From Alistipes sp. An66 (GTDB lineage Bacteria > Bacteroidota > Bacteroidia > Bacteroidales > Rikenellaceae): 64,000 nt of DNA. The stretch spans positions 62,001 to 126,000 of the forward strand of contig NZ_NFHT01000007.1 in the NCBI RefSeq assembly GCF_002161445.1, in the 5' to 3' direction. Below, in pieces: positions 26,511-36,267 of this stretch. Under the pieces are notes generated by a model that saw only the letters and a program-made list of their open reading frames with translations, did no database searches and was not told where the DNA came from. The position numbers and the translations under genes were made by a program. How positions within the stretch are numbered: position 1 is the first letter of the stretch; every line of letters starts with the position of its first letter.

Positions 26511-28247
26511 TCATCGCAGCCACAGGGAATGCACCGCCAGAGAGGTAATCACATCGGCCGAATCGCGGCGCTCGATCAGCAGACGTTCAAAGAGGATGCA
26601 GCAGCGATCGTCGCTGTAACACAGCAACTGCAAAGTCTGCTCACCGGTCGGTTCGACACCCTGCGAAGGATCGAAACCGCTCTGTCCGAGCTGTTTTTCC
26701 AGCACCTCCGCACCCGTGATTTCAAGCACGGGACGCTCCTCCCCGAGATAGAAACGCAGCGTATCATTCACGAAGGCATAACTGTCGGAGTTCCACTCCG
26801 TGAGGTTGACATAGCAGCGCGAGAAACGATCGTCTTCGTCGATCTCGACGCAGACATTCCGGGGAAGGCAGACTCCGACGGAGGGATTCGCCTCGACCAC
26901 CTCCCCGACGGCCGGTTCCCAACCCCACTGCACATAGTCGTGCATCACCGTGGGAAGAATCTCCACCAAGTCGTTCGACTCCTCCACCCCGAAGCGTGCA
27001 AACGCGGCGCTGTCGCGCTCGACATACGCCAACGCCTCATAGAGTTCGCGGTACTCCTTGCGGAAGGTCGTATCGGCCAGCGACGCGGGTGCGAGCGAAA
27101 GCCGTCCCGTCGCCGCATCGAGACGTCCGAGACGCTCGGCGATCCGCTCGACGCGGCGGGTCTGCGAGCGCAGGGCGGCGCGTTCGGGTTCCAGCGCGGG
27201 GATGTAGGCCACGGCGGCGAAGGCGACGATCGCGGCCAGCACGACCCACAGGTAGCGTCCGGCGCGGCGCGAGAGGAAGAGCAGGATGCAAAATGTCATC
27301 AGTCCGCCGCAAAGGAGCAGGTAGATGCGCGAAACGGTCAGTCCGTATTCACCGACGCGGCGGGCGACCCCGACCCAGAACAGCACCACGAGGGGCAGCG
27401 CCAGAAGGCTGAACCGGTCGTAGAACCAGTCGAGGGTGCGTTTTTCGAGGGGCAGCCGCAGGGCTTTGACCAGCAGTGCGGTGATCGTGAATCCGAAGAC
27501 CAGATAGGCCACGCCGCCCTCGGGCAGCGTCCACGTAAAGAGGATTTTCAGCAGATAGAGGTAGAGGATCGCGGCGTAGATGGCCACGGCGGGCGTAAAG
27601 ATCCAGTTCAGCAGGACTTCGAGGATGCGCGACGAGCCGAAACGAGCCTCGTCCCAGCGGTCGAGCATCATCATGAAGAGGGTCGGCACGGCGAGGAACT
27701 GCGTCACGAAGAAGAGGTCGGCTGAAAGGTGTGCCACCCAGCGGGCATCGCCGAACCCGAAGATGTAGGCCGCCGACCAGAGAATCGCCTCGAAGAGCCC
27801 GTAGGCGACGTAGGCGAAGAGCATGGCCAGCACCGCCGAACGCAGATAGACCAAAGCATCGGCCACGAAGCGTTCGTTGGCCACGGCCCGACGGCAGGCC
27901 AGCAGGGCCAGCGGCGTGAGGATCGCAAAGGTGATGACGGCCTGCGCCGATTCGACCCATTCGGGCAGCCCCGGCCAGAGGAAGAGCGGCACCAAAGGCG
28001 CCCAGGCCACCCAGTAGATGCGGCGCCAGACGCTGCGTCCGGCCAGCCGGTTGACGACGAGCAGCAGCAGGGCGCCCCACCCCAGCACCAGCATCCGGGG
28101 GCCGTTGGGATCTTGGTCGGTTTCCAGACAGACGATCAGCGTCACGGTCAGGGCCAGCAACAGCAGCAGCTCCAACGGATGGCGGCACACGACGGTCGCG
28201 AGTCCCTTCCGGAACTCCGCAACGCGCTCTCGAAAATTCCACTTCAT
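26511..28247 (-). CDS. DUF4153-type integral membrane protein
   Basis: About 578 residues; the start is set at MKWNFRERVAEFRKG. Roughly ten hydrophobic helices span residues 25 to 370, followed by a soluble C-terminal domain of about 200 residues with 'LYEALAYVERDSAAFARFG', which faces outside or the periplasm. The pattern and the motif 'SAAYIFGF...WVAHLSADLFFV' resemble DUF4153 proteins of Bacteroidota. No catalytic residues are recognised and the function is unknown. It follows rlmB by 61 bases on the same strand and could be co-transcribed. Confidence 0.7.
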   Translation of the reverse strand: MKWNFRERVAEFRKGLATVVCRHPLELLLLLALTVTLIVCLETDQDPNGPRMLVLGWGALLLLVVNRLAGRSVWRRIYWVAWAPLVPLFLWPGLPEWVESAQAVITFAILTPLALLACRRAVANERFVADALVYLRSAVLAMLFAYVAYGLFEAILWSAAYIFGFGDARWVAHLSADLFFVTQFLAVPTLFMMMLDRWDEARFGSSRILEVLLNWIFTPAVAIYAAILYLYLLKILFTWTLPEGGVAYLVFGFTITALLVKALRLPLEKRTLDWFYDRFSLLALPLVVLFWVGVARRVGEYGLTVSRIYLLLCGGLMTFCILLFLSRRAGRYLWVVLAAIVAFAAVAYIPALEPERAALRSQTRRVERIAERLGRLDAATGRLSLAPASLADTTFRKEYRELYEALAYVERDSAAFARFGVEESNDLVEILPTVMHDYVQWGWEPAVGEVVEANPSVGVCLPRNVCVEIDEDDRFSRCYVNLTEWNSDSYAFVNDTLRFYLGEERPVLEITGAEVLEKQLGQSGFDPSQGVEPTGEQTLQLLCYSDDRCCILFERLLIERRDSADVITSLAVHSLWLR

Positions 28248-28308
28248 GATTCGGCGGTTTTTGGTTTTTATCGGATCAACATCGGGAGAACGGGATCGGA
28301 GCTGGGGA

Positions 28309-29040
28309 TCAGTCGCCGATGCGCTGGCGCACAACCTCGAACAACATCACGGCCGCGGCGGCCGAGACGTTGAGCGACTCGATATGGCCGATCATCGGGA
28401 TGGCCAGCTGCTCGTCGCAGAGTTTCAGGACCTCTTTCGAGATGCCGGTATCCTCGGCGCCCATGACGAGCACCGTCGGACGGCGGAAATCGGCGTCGTA
28501 GAGCAGCTTGCGGCTCTTTTCCGTGGCGGCGACGACCTGAAAGCCCTCGGCCTGCAACTGTTTGAGCGTATTGCGGACCGAGCCCACACGGCAGACGGGG
28601 ATCGTCGCGAGCGCCCCGGCCGACGAACGGATCGCCTCGGCATTCACCGGCGCGGAGTTTTTGAGCGGCGTGACGAGCCCGTGCGCCCCGGCGCACTCGG
28701 CCGAACGGGCGATGGCCCCGAAGTTGCGCACGTCGGTCACGCCGTCGAAGAGGACCACCAGCGGGGTTTCGTCCTCGGGGACCCGTTCGAGAATATCCGT
28801 CAACCCGACGTACTCGATGGCGGCGGTCTGCGCCACGACGCCCTGGTGGTTGCCGCGCACGAGGCGGTTCAACTTCTCGACGGGCACCTCCTGCCAGCGG
28901 ATGCGGTGGCGGATGCAGAGGTCGCGGAACTCCTGCATCAACGGTCCCTCGGCCCCCTTGCGGATGTAGAGCTTTTCGATCTGCCGGCCGGCTTCGATGG
29001 CCTCGGCCACGGGACGAATCCCGAAAATCAGGTTATCCAT
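28309..29040 (-). CDS. rlmB: 23S rRNA 2'-O-methyltransferase RlmB (SpoU/TrmH family)
   Basis: A 243-residue SPOUT methyltransferase. The N-terminal substrate-binding domain begins 'IFGIRPVAEAIEAG', and the knotted catalytic domain has motif 1 'VTDVRNFGAIARSAE', motif 2 'LVMGAEDTGIS' and motif 3 'IPMIGHIESLNVSAAAAV'. It methylates the ribose of G2251 (E. coli numbering) in 23S rRNA using S-adenosylmethionine. The start overlaps the end of the ABC-F gene by 8 bases, so the two are co-transcribed, which fits a shared ribosome role. A TrmH-type tRNA substrate cannot be fully excluded. Confidence 0.9.
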   Translation of the reverse strand: MDNLIFGIRPVAEAIEAGRQIEKLYIRKGAEGPLMQEFRDLCIRHRIRWQEVPVEKLNRLVRGNHQGVVAQTAAIEYVGLTDILERVPEDETPLVVLFDGVTDVRNFGAIARSAECAGAHGLVTPLKNSAPVNAEAIRSSAGALATIPVCRVGSVRNTLKQLQAEGFQVVAATEKSRKLLYDADFRRPTVLVMGAEDTGISKEVLKLCDEQLAIPMIGHIESLNVSAAAAVMLFEVVRQRIGD

Positions 29041-31078
29041 TGTATTGTTCTTCGGTTATTTCCAGTTCGTAGGAGGCCTTCTCCCACTCGTGCATCTGGT
29101 GGTCGTAACGGGACTTCAAGTCGTTGTAGGCCGTATAGTCGGCCTCGTTGTAGTCGGTCGCGGCGGCGAACTTCGCATCGTATTCGGCGATCCGCTTCTC
29201 CAATTCGGCCAGTTCCGTCTCCACGCTCTCCACCGCCTTGCGCAGCTTGCGCAGCAGCTTCTCCTGCTCCTTCTTCTGCTCGTAGGAGGCTTTTCCGGAA
29301 AGGACGGCCTTCTCCGCCGCGCCGTCCGCGGCGTTCGCAGCGGTTGTACCGCCGGAACCCTTCGCACCGTCGGAACCCTTCGCGCCGGCGGCCGGACCGG
29401 CTTTCGGGGCACTCTTCGGAGCGGCGGTCTTCGCCGGTGCATCGCGGCGCTCGATCTCCTGCAAGGATTCCAGCTTGCGCTTTTCGAGGAAGTAGTAGAT
29501 CCCCCCGAGATACTCCTTGACACCTCCGTCGCGGAATTCGTAGACCTTCTCGACCATGCCGTCGAGAAACTCGCGGTCGTGCGAGACGACGACCACCGTG
29601 CCGTCGTATTTCAGGATGGCGTTTTTGAGGATGTCCTTCGAACGCATGTCCATGTGGTTCGTGGGCTCGTCCAAAACCAGCAGGTTGCGCGGTTCCAGCA
29701 TCATGCGGGCCATGGCCAGCCGCGCCCGCTCGCCGCCCGAGAGGACCTTGACCTTCTTGTCGATGTCCTCGCCGCGGAAGAGGAACGCCCCGAGGATGTC
29801 GCGCAGCCGCGTGCGGATATCGCCCACGGCCACGCGGTCCAGCGTGTCGTAGACCGTAAACTCGCCGTCCATCAGGTCGTCCTGATTCTGGGCGTAGTAG
29901 CCGATGTTGACGTTGGCGCCGATGCGGATCGACCCCTCCGTCGGAGTCAGCTGCCCGACGAGCATCCTCGCCAGCGTGGTCTTGCCCTCGCCGTTGCGCC
30001 CGACAAGAGCGATCCGGTCGCCCTTCTCGATGACGAAATTCGCGCCGCTGAACACATGCTTCGCCCCGAACGACATCCCGGCCTCGTTGATCTCGGCGAC
30101 GATCTGTCCCGAACGCGGCGCGGGCGGGAACTTGATGTTCAGCGTGGCAAGGTCCTCCTCCTCGACTTCGAGACGTTCGAGACGCTCCAACTGCTTGATG
30201 CGCGACTGCACCTGGTTCGACTTCGTGGGCTTGTAGCGGAACTTCTCGATGAACTCCTCGGTCTTCTCGATCATCCGCTGCTGGTTCTCGTAGGCGGCCA
30301 GCTGCTGCGCGCGGCGTTCGGCGCGCAGGACGACGTATTTCGAATAGGGCACCTTGTAGTCGGTGATCCTGCCCAGCGAGAGCTCCACGGTGCGGTTCGT
30401 CACGTTATCGAGGAACGCCCGGTCGTGGGAGATCAGCAGCACGGCGCCGTTGTAGTTTTTGAGGTACTCTTCGAGCCACTGGATCGACTCAATGTCGAGG
30501 TGGTTCGTGGGCTCGTCCAAAAGGAAGATCGAGGGGCGCCGCAGGAGCAGTTTCGCCAGCTCGATGCGCATGCGCCAGCCTCCGGAGAACTCGCTCGTGG
30601 CACGTCCGAAATCCTCGCGCTTGAATCCCAGACCGAGCAACGTCTTCTCGATGTCGGCATCGCGGGTCTCGCCGCCGAGGATGTGGTAGCGGTCCTGGGC
30701 GTCGTTCAGGCGGTGCAGCAGCTGTTCGTAGGCGGCCGACTCGTAGTCGGTCCGCACGGTGATCTCGCGCGTGAGGTCGGCTATCTCGGCTTCGAGGCGC
30801 AGGACCTCGTCGAAGGCCTTGGCGGTCTCGTCGACGAGCGTCGTGGTGTCGGCCACGCGCATCGTCTGCGGGAGGTAGCCGATCGTACACTCGCCGTTGA
30901 TCGTCACGGCGCCCGACGTGGGCTGCTGCTCACCGGTGATGATGCGCAGCAGCGTGGTTTTCCCCGCGCCGTTCTTGCCGACCAGACCGATGCGGTCCTT
31001 GGGGTTGATCAGGAACGAGATATTGTCGAAGAGGGTCCAGCCCCCGTAACTGACTGTCAGATTGTCGAGTGAAATCAT
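29033..31078 (-). CDS. ABC-F ribosome-associated ATPase
   Basis: A 681-residue soluble protein with two ABC domains; the start is MISLDNLTVSYGG. Walker A motifs are 'GKNGAGKTT' (about residue 36) and 'GRNGEGKTT' (about 360), with signatures 'SGGWRMR' and 'LSGGERARLA' and a Walker B 'LLDEPTNHLD' in each half. The linker between domains has the arm-like helix 'QQRMIEKTEEFI...PTKSNQVQSRIK' typical of ABC-F. After the second domain is a low-complexity Ala/Gly/Lys linker of about 45 residues and then a C-terminal coiled coil (Uup-like). ABC-F proteins act at the ribosomal E site to relieve stalling or confer resistance. Subfamily is not certain. Confidence 0.92.
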   Translation of the reverse strand: MISLDNLTVSYGGWTLFDNISFLINPKDRIGLVGKNGAGKTTLLRIITGEQQPTSGAVTINGECTIGYLPQTMRVADTTTLVDETAKAFDEVLRLEAEIADLTREITVRTDYESAAYEQLLHRLNDAQDRYHILGGETRDADIEKTLLGLGFKREDFGRATSEFSGGWRMRIELAKLLLRRPSIFLLDEPTNHLDIESIQWLEEYLKNYNGAVLLISHDRAFLDNVTNRTVELSLGRITDYKVPYSKYVVLRAERRAQQLAAYENQQRMIEKTEEFIEKFRYKPTKSNQVQSRIKQLERLERLEVEEEDLATLNIKFPPAPRSGQIVAEINEAGMSFGAKHVFSGANFVIEKGDRIALVGRNGEGKTTLARMLVGQLTPTEGSIRIGANVNIGYYAQNQDDLMDGEFTVYDTLDRVAVGDIRTRLRDILGAFLFRGEDIDKKVKVLSGGERARLAMARMMLEPRNLLVLDEPTNHMDMRSKDILKNAILKYDGTVVVVSHDREFLDGMVEKVYEFRDGGVKEYLGGIYYFLEKRKLESLQEIERRDAPAKTAAPKSAPKAGPAAGAKGSDGAKGSGGTTAANAADGAAEKAVLSGKASYEQKKEQEKLLRKLRKAVESVETELAELEKRIAEYDAKFAAATDYNEADYTAYNDLKSRYDHQMHEWEKASYELEITEEQYNG

Positions 31079-31127
31079 AAGCAACACGTTGAGGGAGCCG
31101 CCGCACGGGCAGTTCCGGAAAACACCG

Positions 31128-31135
31128 CAAAGGTA
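31128..31135 (-). promoter_or_regulatory. -7 box (TACCTTTG) for the ABC-F/rlmB operon
   Basis: Exact TAnnTTTG match on the minus strand, 49 bases before the ABC-F start. Confidence 0.55.
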
Positions 31136-31210
31136 ACGTTTTTACAGGAAAATCCACCATTGCAGGAAGCGGTGTCTTCGCTTTTTCCCGGTATTTTGCC
31201 ACCGCCGTGC

Positions 31211-31236
31211 AAAAAGCGCCCCTTTCCGGACGCTTT
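31211..31236 (-). terminator. Probable rpe terminator
   Basis: Six-bp stem (31213-31218 and 31231-31236) with a minus-strand tail TTTTTG, 24 bases past the rpe stop. Confidence 0.5.
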
Positions 31237-31259
31237 CACGACCGACCGGCGTCGGGACG

Positions 31260-31910
31260 TTACGCTTCGAGGATGCGCCGGATCTCGGCCTCGGGATCCG
31301 CAGCCTTGAAGACGGCGCTCCCGGCCACCAGAACCTCGGCCCCGGCATCGAATACCTCACGGGCATTGGCTGCCGAAATACCGCCGTCGACCTCGATGAT
31401 TGTCTCCAACCCGAGCTCCGAAACCAGCGCCCGCAGCTCGCGGATCTTGTCGAGCGACCCGGGGATAAACGACTGCCCGCCGAATCCCGGCTCGACGCTC
31501 ATCACCAGCACCAGGTCGACCTTCGGAAGCACCTCGCGGAGCGCCTCGACCGGCGTGGCGGGCTTGATCGAGACGCCGACCTTCGCTCCGGCCCCGCGGA
31601 TGCGGGCGATGCACCCATCGGGATCGGCGGTGGCTTCGAGGTGGAAGGTCACCAGATCGGCCCCGGCCTCGACGAACCGCGCGACATACTTCTCGGGCTC
31701 GACGATCATCAGATGCACGTCGAGGAACTTCGACGTCGCCTTCCGGATGGGCTTCATCACGGGGAATCCGAACGAGATATTGGGGACGAAGACGCCGTCC
31801 ATGACGTCGATGTGGACCCATTCGGCCGCGCTGCGGTCGATCATCCGCGTATCGCGGTCCAGATGACCGAAGTCGGCCGAAAGCATCGAAGGAGCTACTA
31901 TGCGCTGCAT
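31260..31910 (-). CDS. rpe: Ribulose-phosphate 3-epimerase
   Basis: A 216-residue TIM-barrel enzyme of the pentose phosphate pathway that interconverts D-ribulose-5-phosphate and D-xylulose-5-phosphate. Family residues are all visible: 'APSMLSADFG' at the N-terminus, metal-binding 'HIDVMDG' and 'FLDVHLMI', 'MSVEPGFGGQSFI' and 'EVDGGIS'. Length is normal. It is monocistronic on the minus strand, with a TATCTTTG box (31972-31979) about 60 bases upstream. The region before it is shared with the divergent rmuC promoter. Confidence 0.97.
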   Translation of the reverse strand: MQRIVAPSMLSADFGHLDRDTRMIDRSAAEWVHIDVMDGVFVPNISFGFPVMKPIRKATSKFLDVHLMIVEPEKYVARFVEAGADLVTFHLEATADPDGCIARIRGAGAKVGVSIKPATPVEALREVLPKVDLVLVMSVEPGFGGQSFIPGSLDKIRELRALVSELGLETIIEVDGGISAANAREVFDAGAEVLVAGSAVFKAADPEAEIRRILEA

Positions 31911-31971
31911 GGATTTTCGATTTTATACTCCCAGGGTTTCAAATTCAAACCTCTCGGGTTTCATTTTTAAA

Positions 31972-31979
31972 CAAAGATA
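31972..31979 (-). promoter_or_regulatory. -7 box (TATCTTTG) for rpe
   Basis: Exact consensus on the minus strand, about 60 bases before the rpe start. It faces the identical box of rmuC at 32002-32009 across 22 AT-rich bases, forming a symmetric divergent promoter pair. Confidence 0.65.
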
Positions 31980-32001
31980 ATAAAAATTCGGCAGAAAATC
32001 C

Positions 32002-32009
32002 TATCTTTG
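32002..32009 (+). promoter_or_regulatory. -7 box (TATCTTTG) of rmuC, abutting the start codon
   Basis: The box ends 6 bases before the ATG at 32016. With usual Bacteroidota geometry the transcript would start at or within a few bases of the ATG, leaving no room for a ribosome-binding site. Confidence 0.65.
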
Positions 32010-32015
32010 CAAAAT

Positions 32016-33497
32016 ATGAATACGACCGCCATTCTAATCATCGTCCTGCTCGGCGCAGCCGTCGCGACACTTGCCGCCGTAGCCGTCGCCCTGCGCCGCG
32101 AGACGGCCCGTCTGCGGAGCGAAAAAGAGAGTGCCGAAGCCTCGCAGACCGACCTGGGCCAGCGCCTTGCCGCCACCGAAACCCTCCTCACGGAGACCCG
32201 TCAGGCCCGTGACGGAGCGCAGACCGAATTGCGGGCGCTGCGCGAAGAGCACCTCCGCACACAGACCGAGCTGGCCGCCCTGCGGGCCTCGTCGGCCTCG
32301 GAGATCGACGCCCTGCGGACGAAGAACGCCGAGGAGCGCGACGCCGAGCGCGCCGCACGCGAAAAGTTGGAGGAGCGTTTTCGCCTGGAATTCAAAAACC
32401 TCGCCACGGAGATCCTCGGCGAGCAGTCGCGGGAGTTCAAGCAGACGAACAAGGAGTCGCTGGACCTCCTGCTGAAACCCTTCCGCGAGAACATCACCGA
32501 GTTCCGCGAACGGGTCGAGCGCATCTACTCCCACGAGAACGAACAGCGCGGCGAGCTGAAAAACGAGCTCAAACGCCTCATGGAGCTGAACCAGCACATC
32601 TCGGCCGACGCCCGGAACCTGACCGACGCGCTGAAAGGCAACTCGAAGGTGCAGGGCGACTGGGGCGAGATGCTGTTGGAGACGATCCTCGACAGTTCGT
32701 CGCTCTCGAAAGGCATCCACTACGAGACGCAGTACAACATCAAGGACGACGAGGGCCGCAACCTGCGTCCGGACGTGGTGCTGCATCTGCCCGAAAAGAA
32801 GGATATCGTCATCGACTCGAAGGTTTCGCTCACGGCCTTCGTGAACTACACGGCGGCCGAAACCGCCGAGGAGCGGCAGCGGCACATGGCGGCACACGTG
32901 GCGTCGGTGCGCCAGCACGTCATCGAACTCGGACGCAAGGAGTACCAGCGTCGGCTGAACTCGCCGGATTTCGTCATCATGTTCGTACCGAACGAGCCGG
33001 CCTTCCTGGCGGCACTGCAAAGCGACCCGAAGATCTGGTCCGACGCCTATGAACGGAAGGTGATCGTCTCGTCGCCGACGAACCTCTTCGCGCTGCTGAA
33101 ACTCGTCGCGGACCTCTGGAAATACAACGATCAGGACAAGAACACCAAGGAGATCGCCGCCTGCGGGCTGAAACTCTACGAACAGCTGGTGGCCTTCACC
33201 TCGTCGCTCGAAGGGGTCGGCACGGCGCTCGGCAAGGCCCGCGATGCTTACGAGGACGCCTACAAACGGCTCTGCACGGGCAACGACAACATCATCCGCG
33301 TGGGCGAGCGCCTGCGCCGTACGGCGCGCCTGCAAACCAAGCGGCAGCATGCGCCCCGCACGCTCGAACTCGCCGGCAGCGACACCGTAGAGGAAGCCCC
33401 GGCCGAGATACCGGAGGAGACGCCCGCACCCGACGGGAGCGGCAGCCGGGCAGATGTCCCGACGGGAACTTCGGAATCCGGCACCCCAACCGACTGA
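32016..33497 (+). CDS. rmuC: DNA recombination protein RmuC homologue
   Basis: A 493-residue protein with an N-terminal membrane helix (MNTTAILIIVLLGAAVATLAA), a long coiled coil (about residues 25-200) and the RmuC domain from about 210: 'QGDWGEMLLETILDSSSL', 'RPDVVLHLPEKKDIVIDSKVSL' and 'VSSPTNLFALLKLV'. The core resembles a PD-(D/E)XK nuclease fold; the family limits DNA inversions at short inverted repeats in E. coli. The start is chosen at the ATG of MNTTAIL; an in-frame TTG at 32007 lies inside the promoter. The Pro/Thr-rich tail after residue 450 is not conserved. It is the nearest upstream gene to GH31, which follows after 45 bases. Confidence 0.92.
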   Translation: MNTTAILIIVLLGAAVATLAAVAVALRRETARLRSEKESAEASQTDLGQRLAATETLLTETRQARDGAQTELRALREEHLRTQTELAALRASSASEIDALRTKNAEERDAERAAREKLEERFRLEFKNLATEILGEQSREFKQTNKESLDLLLKPFRENITEFRERVERIYSHENEQRGELKNELKRLMELNQHISADARNLTDALKGNSKVQGDWGEMLLETILDSSSLSKGIHYETQYNIKDDEGRNLRPDVVLHLPEKKDIVIDSKVSLTAFVNYTAAETAEERQRHMAAHVASVRQHVIELGRKEYQRRLNSPDFVIMFVPNEPAFLAALQSDPKIWSDAYERKVIVSSPTNLFALLKLVADLWKYNDQDKNTKEIAACGLKLYEQLVAFTSSLEGVGTALGKARDAYEDAYKRLCTGNDNIIRVGERLRRTARLQTKRQHAPRTLELAGSDTVEEAPAEIPEETPAPDGSGSRADVPTGTSESGTPTD

Positions 33498-33542
33498 ACA
33501 TTCATCCAGACAAATTCCATATCTCAAACTACATCCAAATCA

Positions 33543-36158
33543 ATGAAAAACATCGCAGTCCTGTTGGCAACCCTGACCTTTCTACTACCGGTCTCGGCCG
33601 CCCATCCGAAAGCCGATCCACAAGCAGTCGTCACCTCCGGAAACGCCCGTTTCACAGTTCTCACTCCGCAGCTCGTCCGCATGGAGTGGAGCGAAGACGG
33701 CGTATTCGAGGATCGCGCGACGCTCACCTTCATCAACCGCACGACGCCCGTTCCGGAGTTCCGCGTGCGGGAGAGCCGTTCAAAGCTGACCATCACGACG
33801 TCGGCACTTACGCTCACCTACGGCAAAAACGGGAAATTCACGCCCGAGAACCTGAAAGTCGTCTTCCGCCTCAACGGGAAGGATGTCACCTGGACGCCCG
33901 GTATGGAGGATCCGCAAAACCTCATGGGCACGACCCGCACGCTGGACGGATGCGACGGCAACAAACTCGGGCGTGAGCCGATGGAGCAGGGCATCCTCTC
34001 CCGTTCGGGATGGGCTGTAGTGGACGACAGCCGTCGTCACCTGCTCGTCGCCGACGATTCGCACTGGAAGGAGTGGGTGGCGCCGCGTCCGGAGGGCGAA
34101 CGGCAGGATCTCTACCTCTTCGCCTACGGACACGACTACAAGCAGGCGCTCGCCGATTTCCAGCTGGTTGCCGGCCGGGCGCCGCTGCCTCCGAAATACA
34201 CCTTCGGATACTGGTGGAGCCGCTATTGGCAATATTCGGACGACGAGTTCCGGGATCTGGTCTCCAAGCTACGATCTATGGACGTGCCGCTCGACGTGCT
34301 GATCGTCGACATGGACTGGCATGAAACCTGGAGCCTGCGCAAAAACAACGCCCCGACCGATGAATACGGACAGCGGATCGGATGGACCGGCTATACCTGG
34401 CAGAAGGAGTTGTTCCCCTCGCCGGCCAACTTTCTGCAATGGACCGAAAACGAGGGGTTGAAGGTGGCTCTCAACCTCCACCCGGCATCGGGCATCCAGC
34501 CCTACGAGGATGTCTACGAGGATTTCACCCGCGCCTACGGCTGGACGGAAAAGGACAAGAGCGTCCCCTTCCACATCGACGAAAAGAAGTGGGCCGACGT
34601 CTACTTCCAAACCGTACTGGCACCGATGGAGAAGGAAGGGGTCGATTTCTGGTGGCTCGACTGGCAGCAGTGGCGCGAATCGAAGTTCACACCCGGACTC
34701 TCGAACACCTTCTGGCTGAACCACACCTTCTTCCGCCATGCCGAAGAGAGCTGTCCCGACCAGCGTCCGTTCATCTACCACCGTTGGGGCGGTCTGGGGT
34801 CGCACCGTTATCCGCTGGCCTTCTCGGGCGACACCTACGCCACATGGGCGACCCTTGCCTACCTGCCCTACTTCACCGCCACGGCTTCGAACGTCGACTA
34901 CGGCTACTGGGGGCACGACATCGGCGGCCACATGTTCCACAAGGACCAGCCGGCCACGGATCCCGAACTCTATACGCGCTGGCTCCAATACGGCATCTTC
35001 ACCCCGATCTTCAAGACCCATTCCACGAAAGACCCGCGCATCGAACGCTACATCTGGGCCTTTCCCGACCACATGTTCTACATGCGCGACGCCATCCGTC
35101 TGCGCTACACGCTGGCGCCCTACATCTACAATGCGGCGCGTGAGAACTTCGACACCGGCATAGGTATCTGCCGCCCGATGTATTACGAATATCCCGAGCT
35201 CGACGAGGCCTACAACGCACCGGAGCAGCACTTCTTCGGCAACGACATACTCGCGACGGCGATCACCGGCCCGGCGGATTCGCTTTCGGGCCTCGCCGAA
35301 CGGAAAGTCTGGTTCCCGGAAGGCCGCTGGTACGACTGCGCCACGGGAGCGATGTACGACGGGGGCATGAGCCGCACGCTCCGGTATACGATTGCCGAAA
35401 CGCCGTGGTACGTGCGTGCCGGCGCCATTCTGCCGATGAACCCGGCGCATGTCCAGAACCTCCAACATCCGTGCGACACGCTCGTGCTGACCTTCATTCC
35501 GGGCGGCGACGGAGAACTCCGCCACTACGAGGACGACGGCATCAGCCAGCGCTACGACGAAGAGTTCGCCACGACGCACATCACCAAGCGCCAGAGCGGG
35601 AATCTCATCCGCGCCGAGATCGCCGCCCGCGAGGGCAGCTATGCCGGAGCTCCGGCAAGCCGCAGCTACGAACTGCGCTTTCCGGCGACCTTCCCGCCGC
35701 AACGCGTGACGGTCGACGGGAAAGAGATCCCCTACGCACGATTCCCGCAGGCCGGCACATGGACCTACGAAGCCTATACGCTGGCACCGATCGTCTACAC
35801 GGAGCCGCACGCCTGCGACCGGCCGCTTGTCGTGGAGCTGATCCTCGACGAAAGGGCGCTTCCGATGCAGGAGGAGCTCTACGGCAAGAGCGGAATCTTC
35901 AAACGCTGCCAGGACCTCACCGTGGAGTTCAAACTCGAACAGGGCAGGTTCGGCGAGACCTACAAGCTGCTGCCGCAGGAGTACCTCCGGGTTTCGCAGT
36001 GCGCGAACTTCATCCTCGAACGTCCGGAACTGGCCTTCGAACTGATCCCGCAGTTCGACGAGATGCGGAACAAAATGTTCGAGACGACCGACAAGATGGA
36101 GATTCTCGGCCCGGCTTTCAAGGAGAAGCTGCACCGGCAGCTCGGCAAGGAAGAATAA
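33543..36158 (+). CDS. GH31 alpha-glycosidase, secreted
   Basis: An 871-residue enzyme with signal peptide (residues 1-20), an N-terminal beta-sandwich, a TIM barrel and two C-terminal beta domains. The nucleophile motif is 'WWLDWQQW' (Asp373) and the acid/base motif 'FSGDTYATW' (Asp430). GH31 enzymes hydrolyse alpha-glucosides or alpha-xylosides in the periplasm; the 'WLDWQQ' variant occurs in Bacteroidota members, but the sugar cannot be assigned here. A unusual C-terminal extension (about residues 760-871, 'LYGKSGIFKRCQDLTVEF' onward) follows the usual domain. It is far from susCD, has no neighbouring regulator, and is probably transcribed with or independently of rmuC. Confidence 0.9.
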   Translation: MKNIAVLLATLTFLLPVSAAHPKADPQAVVTSGNARFTVLTPQLVRMEWSEDGVFEDRATLTFINRTTPVPEFRVRESRSKLTITTSALTLTYGKNGKFTPENLKVVFRLNGKDVTWTPGMEDPQNLMGTTRTLDGCDGNKLGREPMEQGILSRSGWAVVDDSRRHLLVADDSHWKEWVAPRPEGERQDLYLFAYGHDYKQALADFQLVAGRAPLPPKYTFGYWWSRYWQYSDDEFRDLVSKLRSMDVPLDVLIVDMDWHETWSLRKNNAPTDEYGQRIGWTGYTWQKELFPSPANFLQWTENEGLKVALNLHPASGIQPYEDVYEDFTRAYGWTEKDKSVPFHIDEKKWADVYFQTVLAPMEKEGVDFWWLDWQQWRESKFTPGLSNTFWLNHTFFRHAEESCPDQRPFIYHRWGGLGSHRYPLAFSGDTYATWATLAYLPYFTATASNVDYGYWGHDIGGHMFHKDQPATDPELYTRWLQYGIFTPIFKTHSTKDPRIERYIWAFPDHMFYMRDAIRLRYTLAPYIYNAARENFDTGIGICRPMYYEYPELDEAYNAPEQHFFGNDILATAITGPADSLSGLAERKVWFPEGRWYDCATGAMYDGGMSRTLRYTIAETPWYVRAGAILPMNPAHVQNLQHPCDTLVLTFIPGGDGELRHYEDDGISQRYDEEFATTHITKRQSGNLIRAEIAAREGSYAGAPASRSYELRFPATFPPQRVTVDGKEIPYARFPQAGTWTYEAYTLAPIVYTEPHACDRPLVVELILDERALPMQEELYGKSGIFKRCQDLTVEFKLEQGRFGETYKLLPQEYLRVSQCANFILERPELAFELIPQFDEMRNKMFETTDKMEILGPAFKEKLHRQLGKEE

Positions 36159-36174
36159 TCCTTTCTCCGACAAC

Positions 36175-36217
36175 AAATGCAATTCCCCCGTCCGTGAAAG
36201 ACGGGGGAATTGCATTT
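36175..36217. terminator. Bidirectional terminator after GH31
   Basis: Perfect 18-bp arms (36175-36192 and 36200-36217) with a 7-base loop, AT at the base and a C/G core; suited to end both GH31 and the convergent gene at 36268. Confidence 0.85.
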
Positions 36218-36267
36218 TCCAACCCGGAGATGCAACATTACGGGCTTCGGAAAATAGCAAGCGAAAG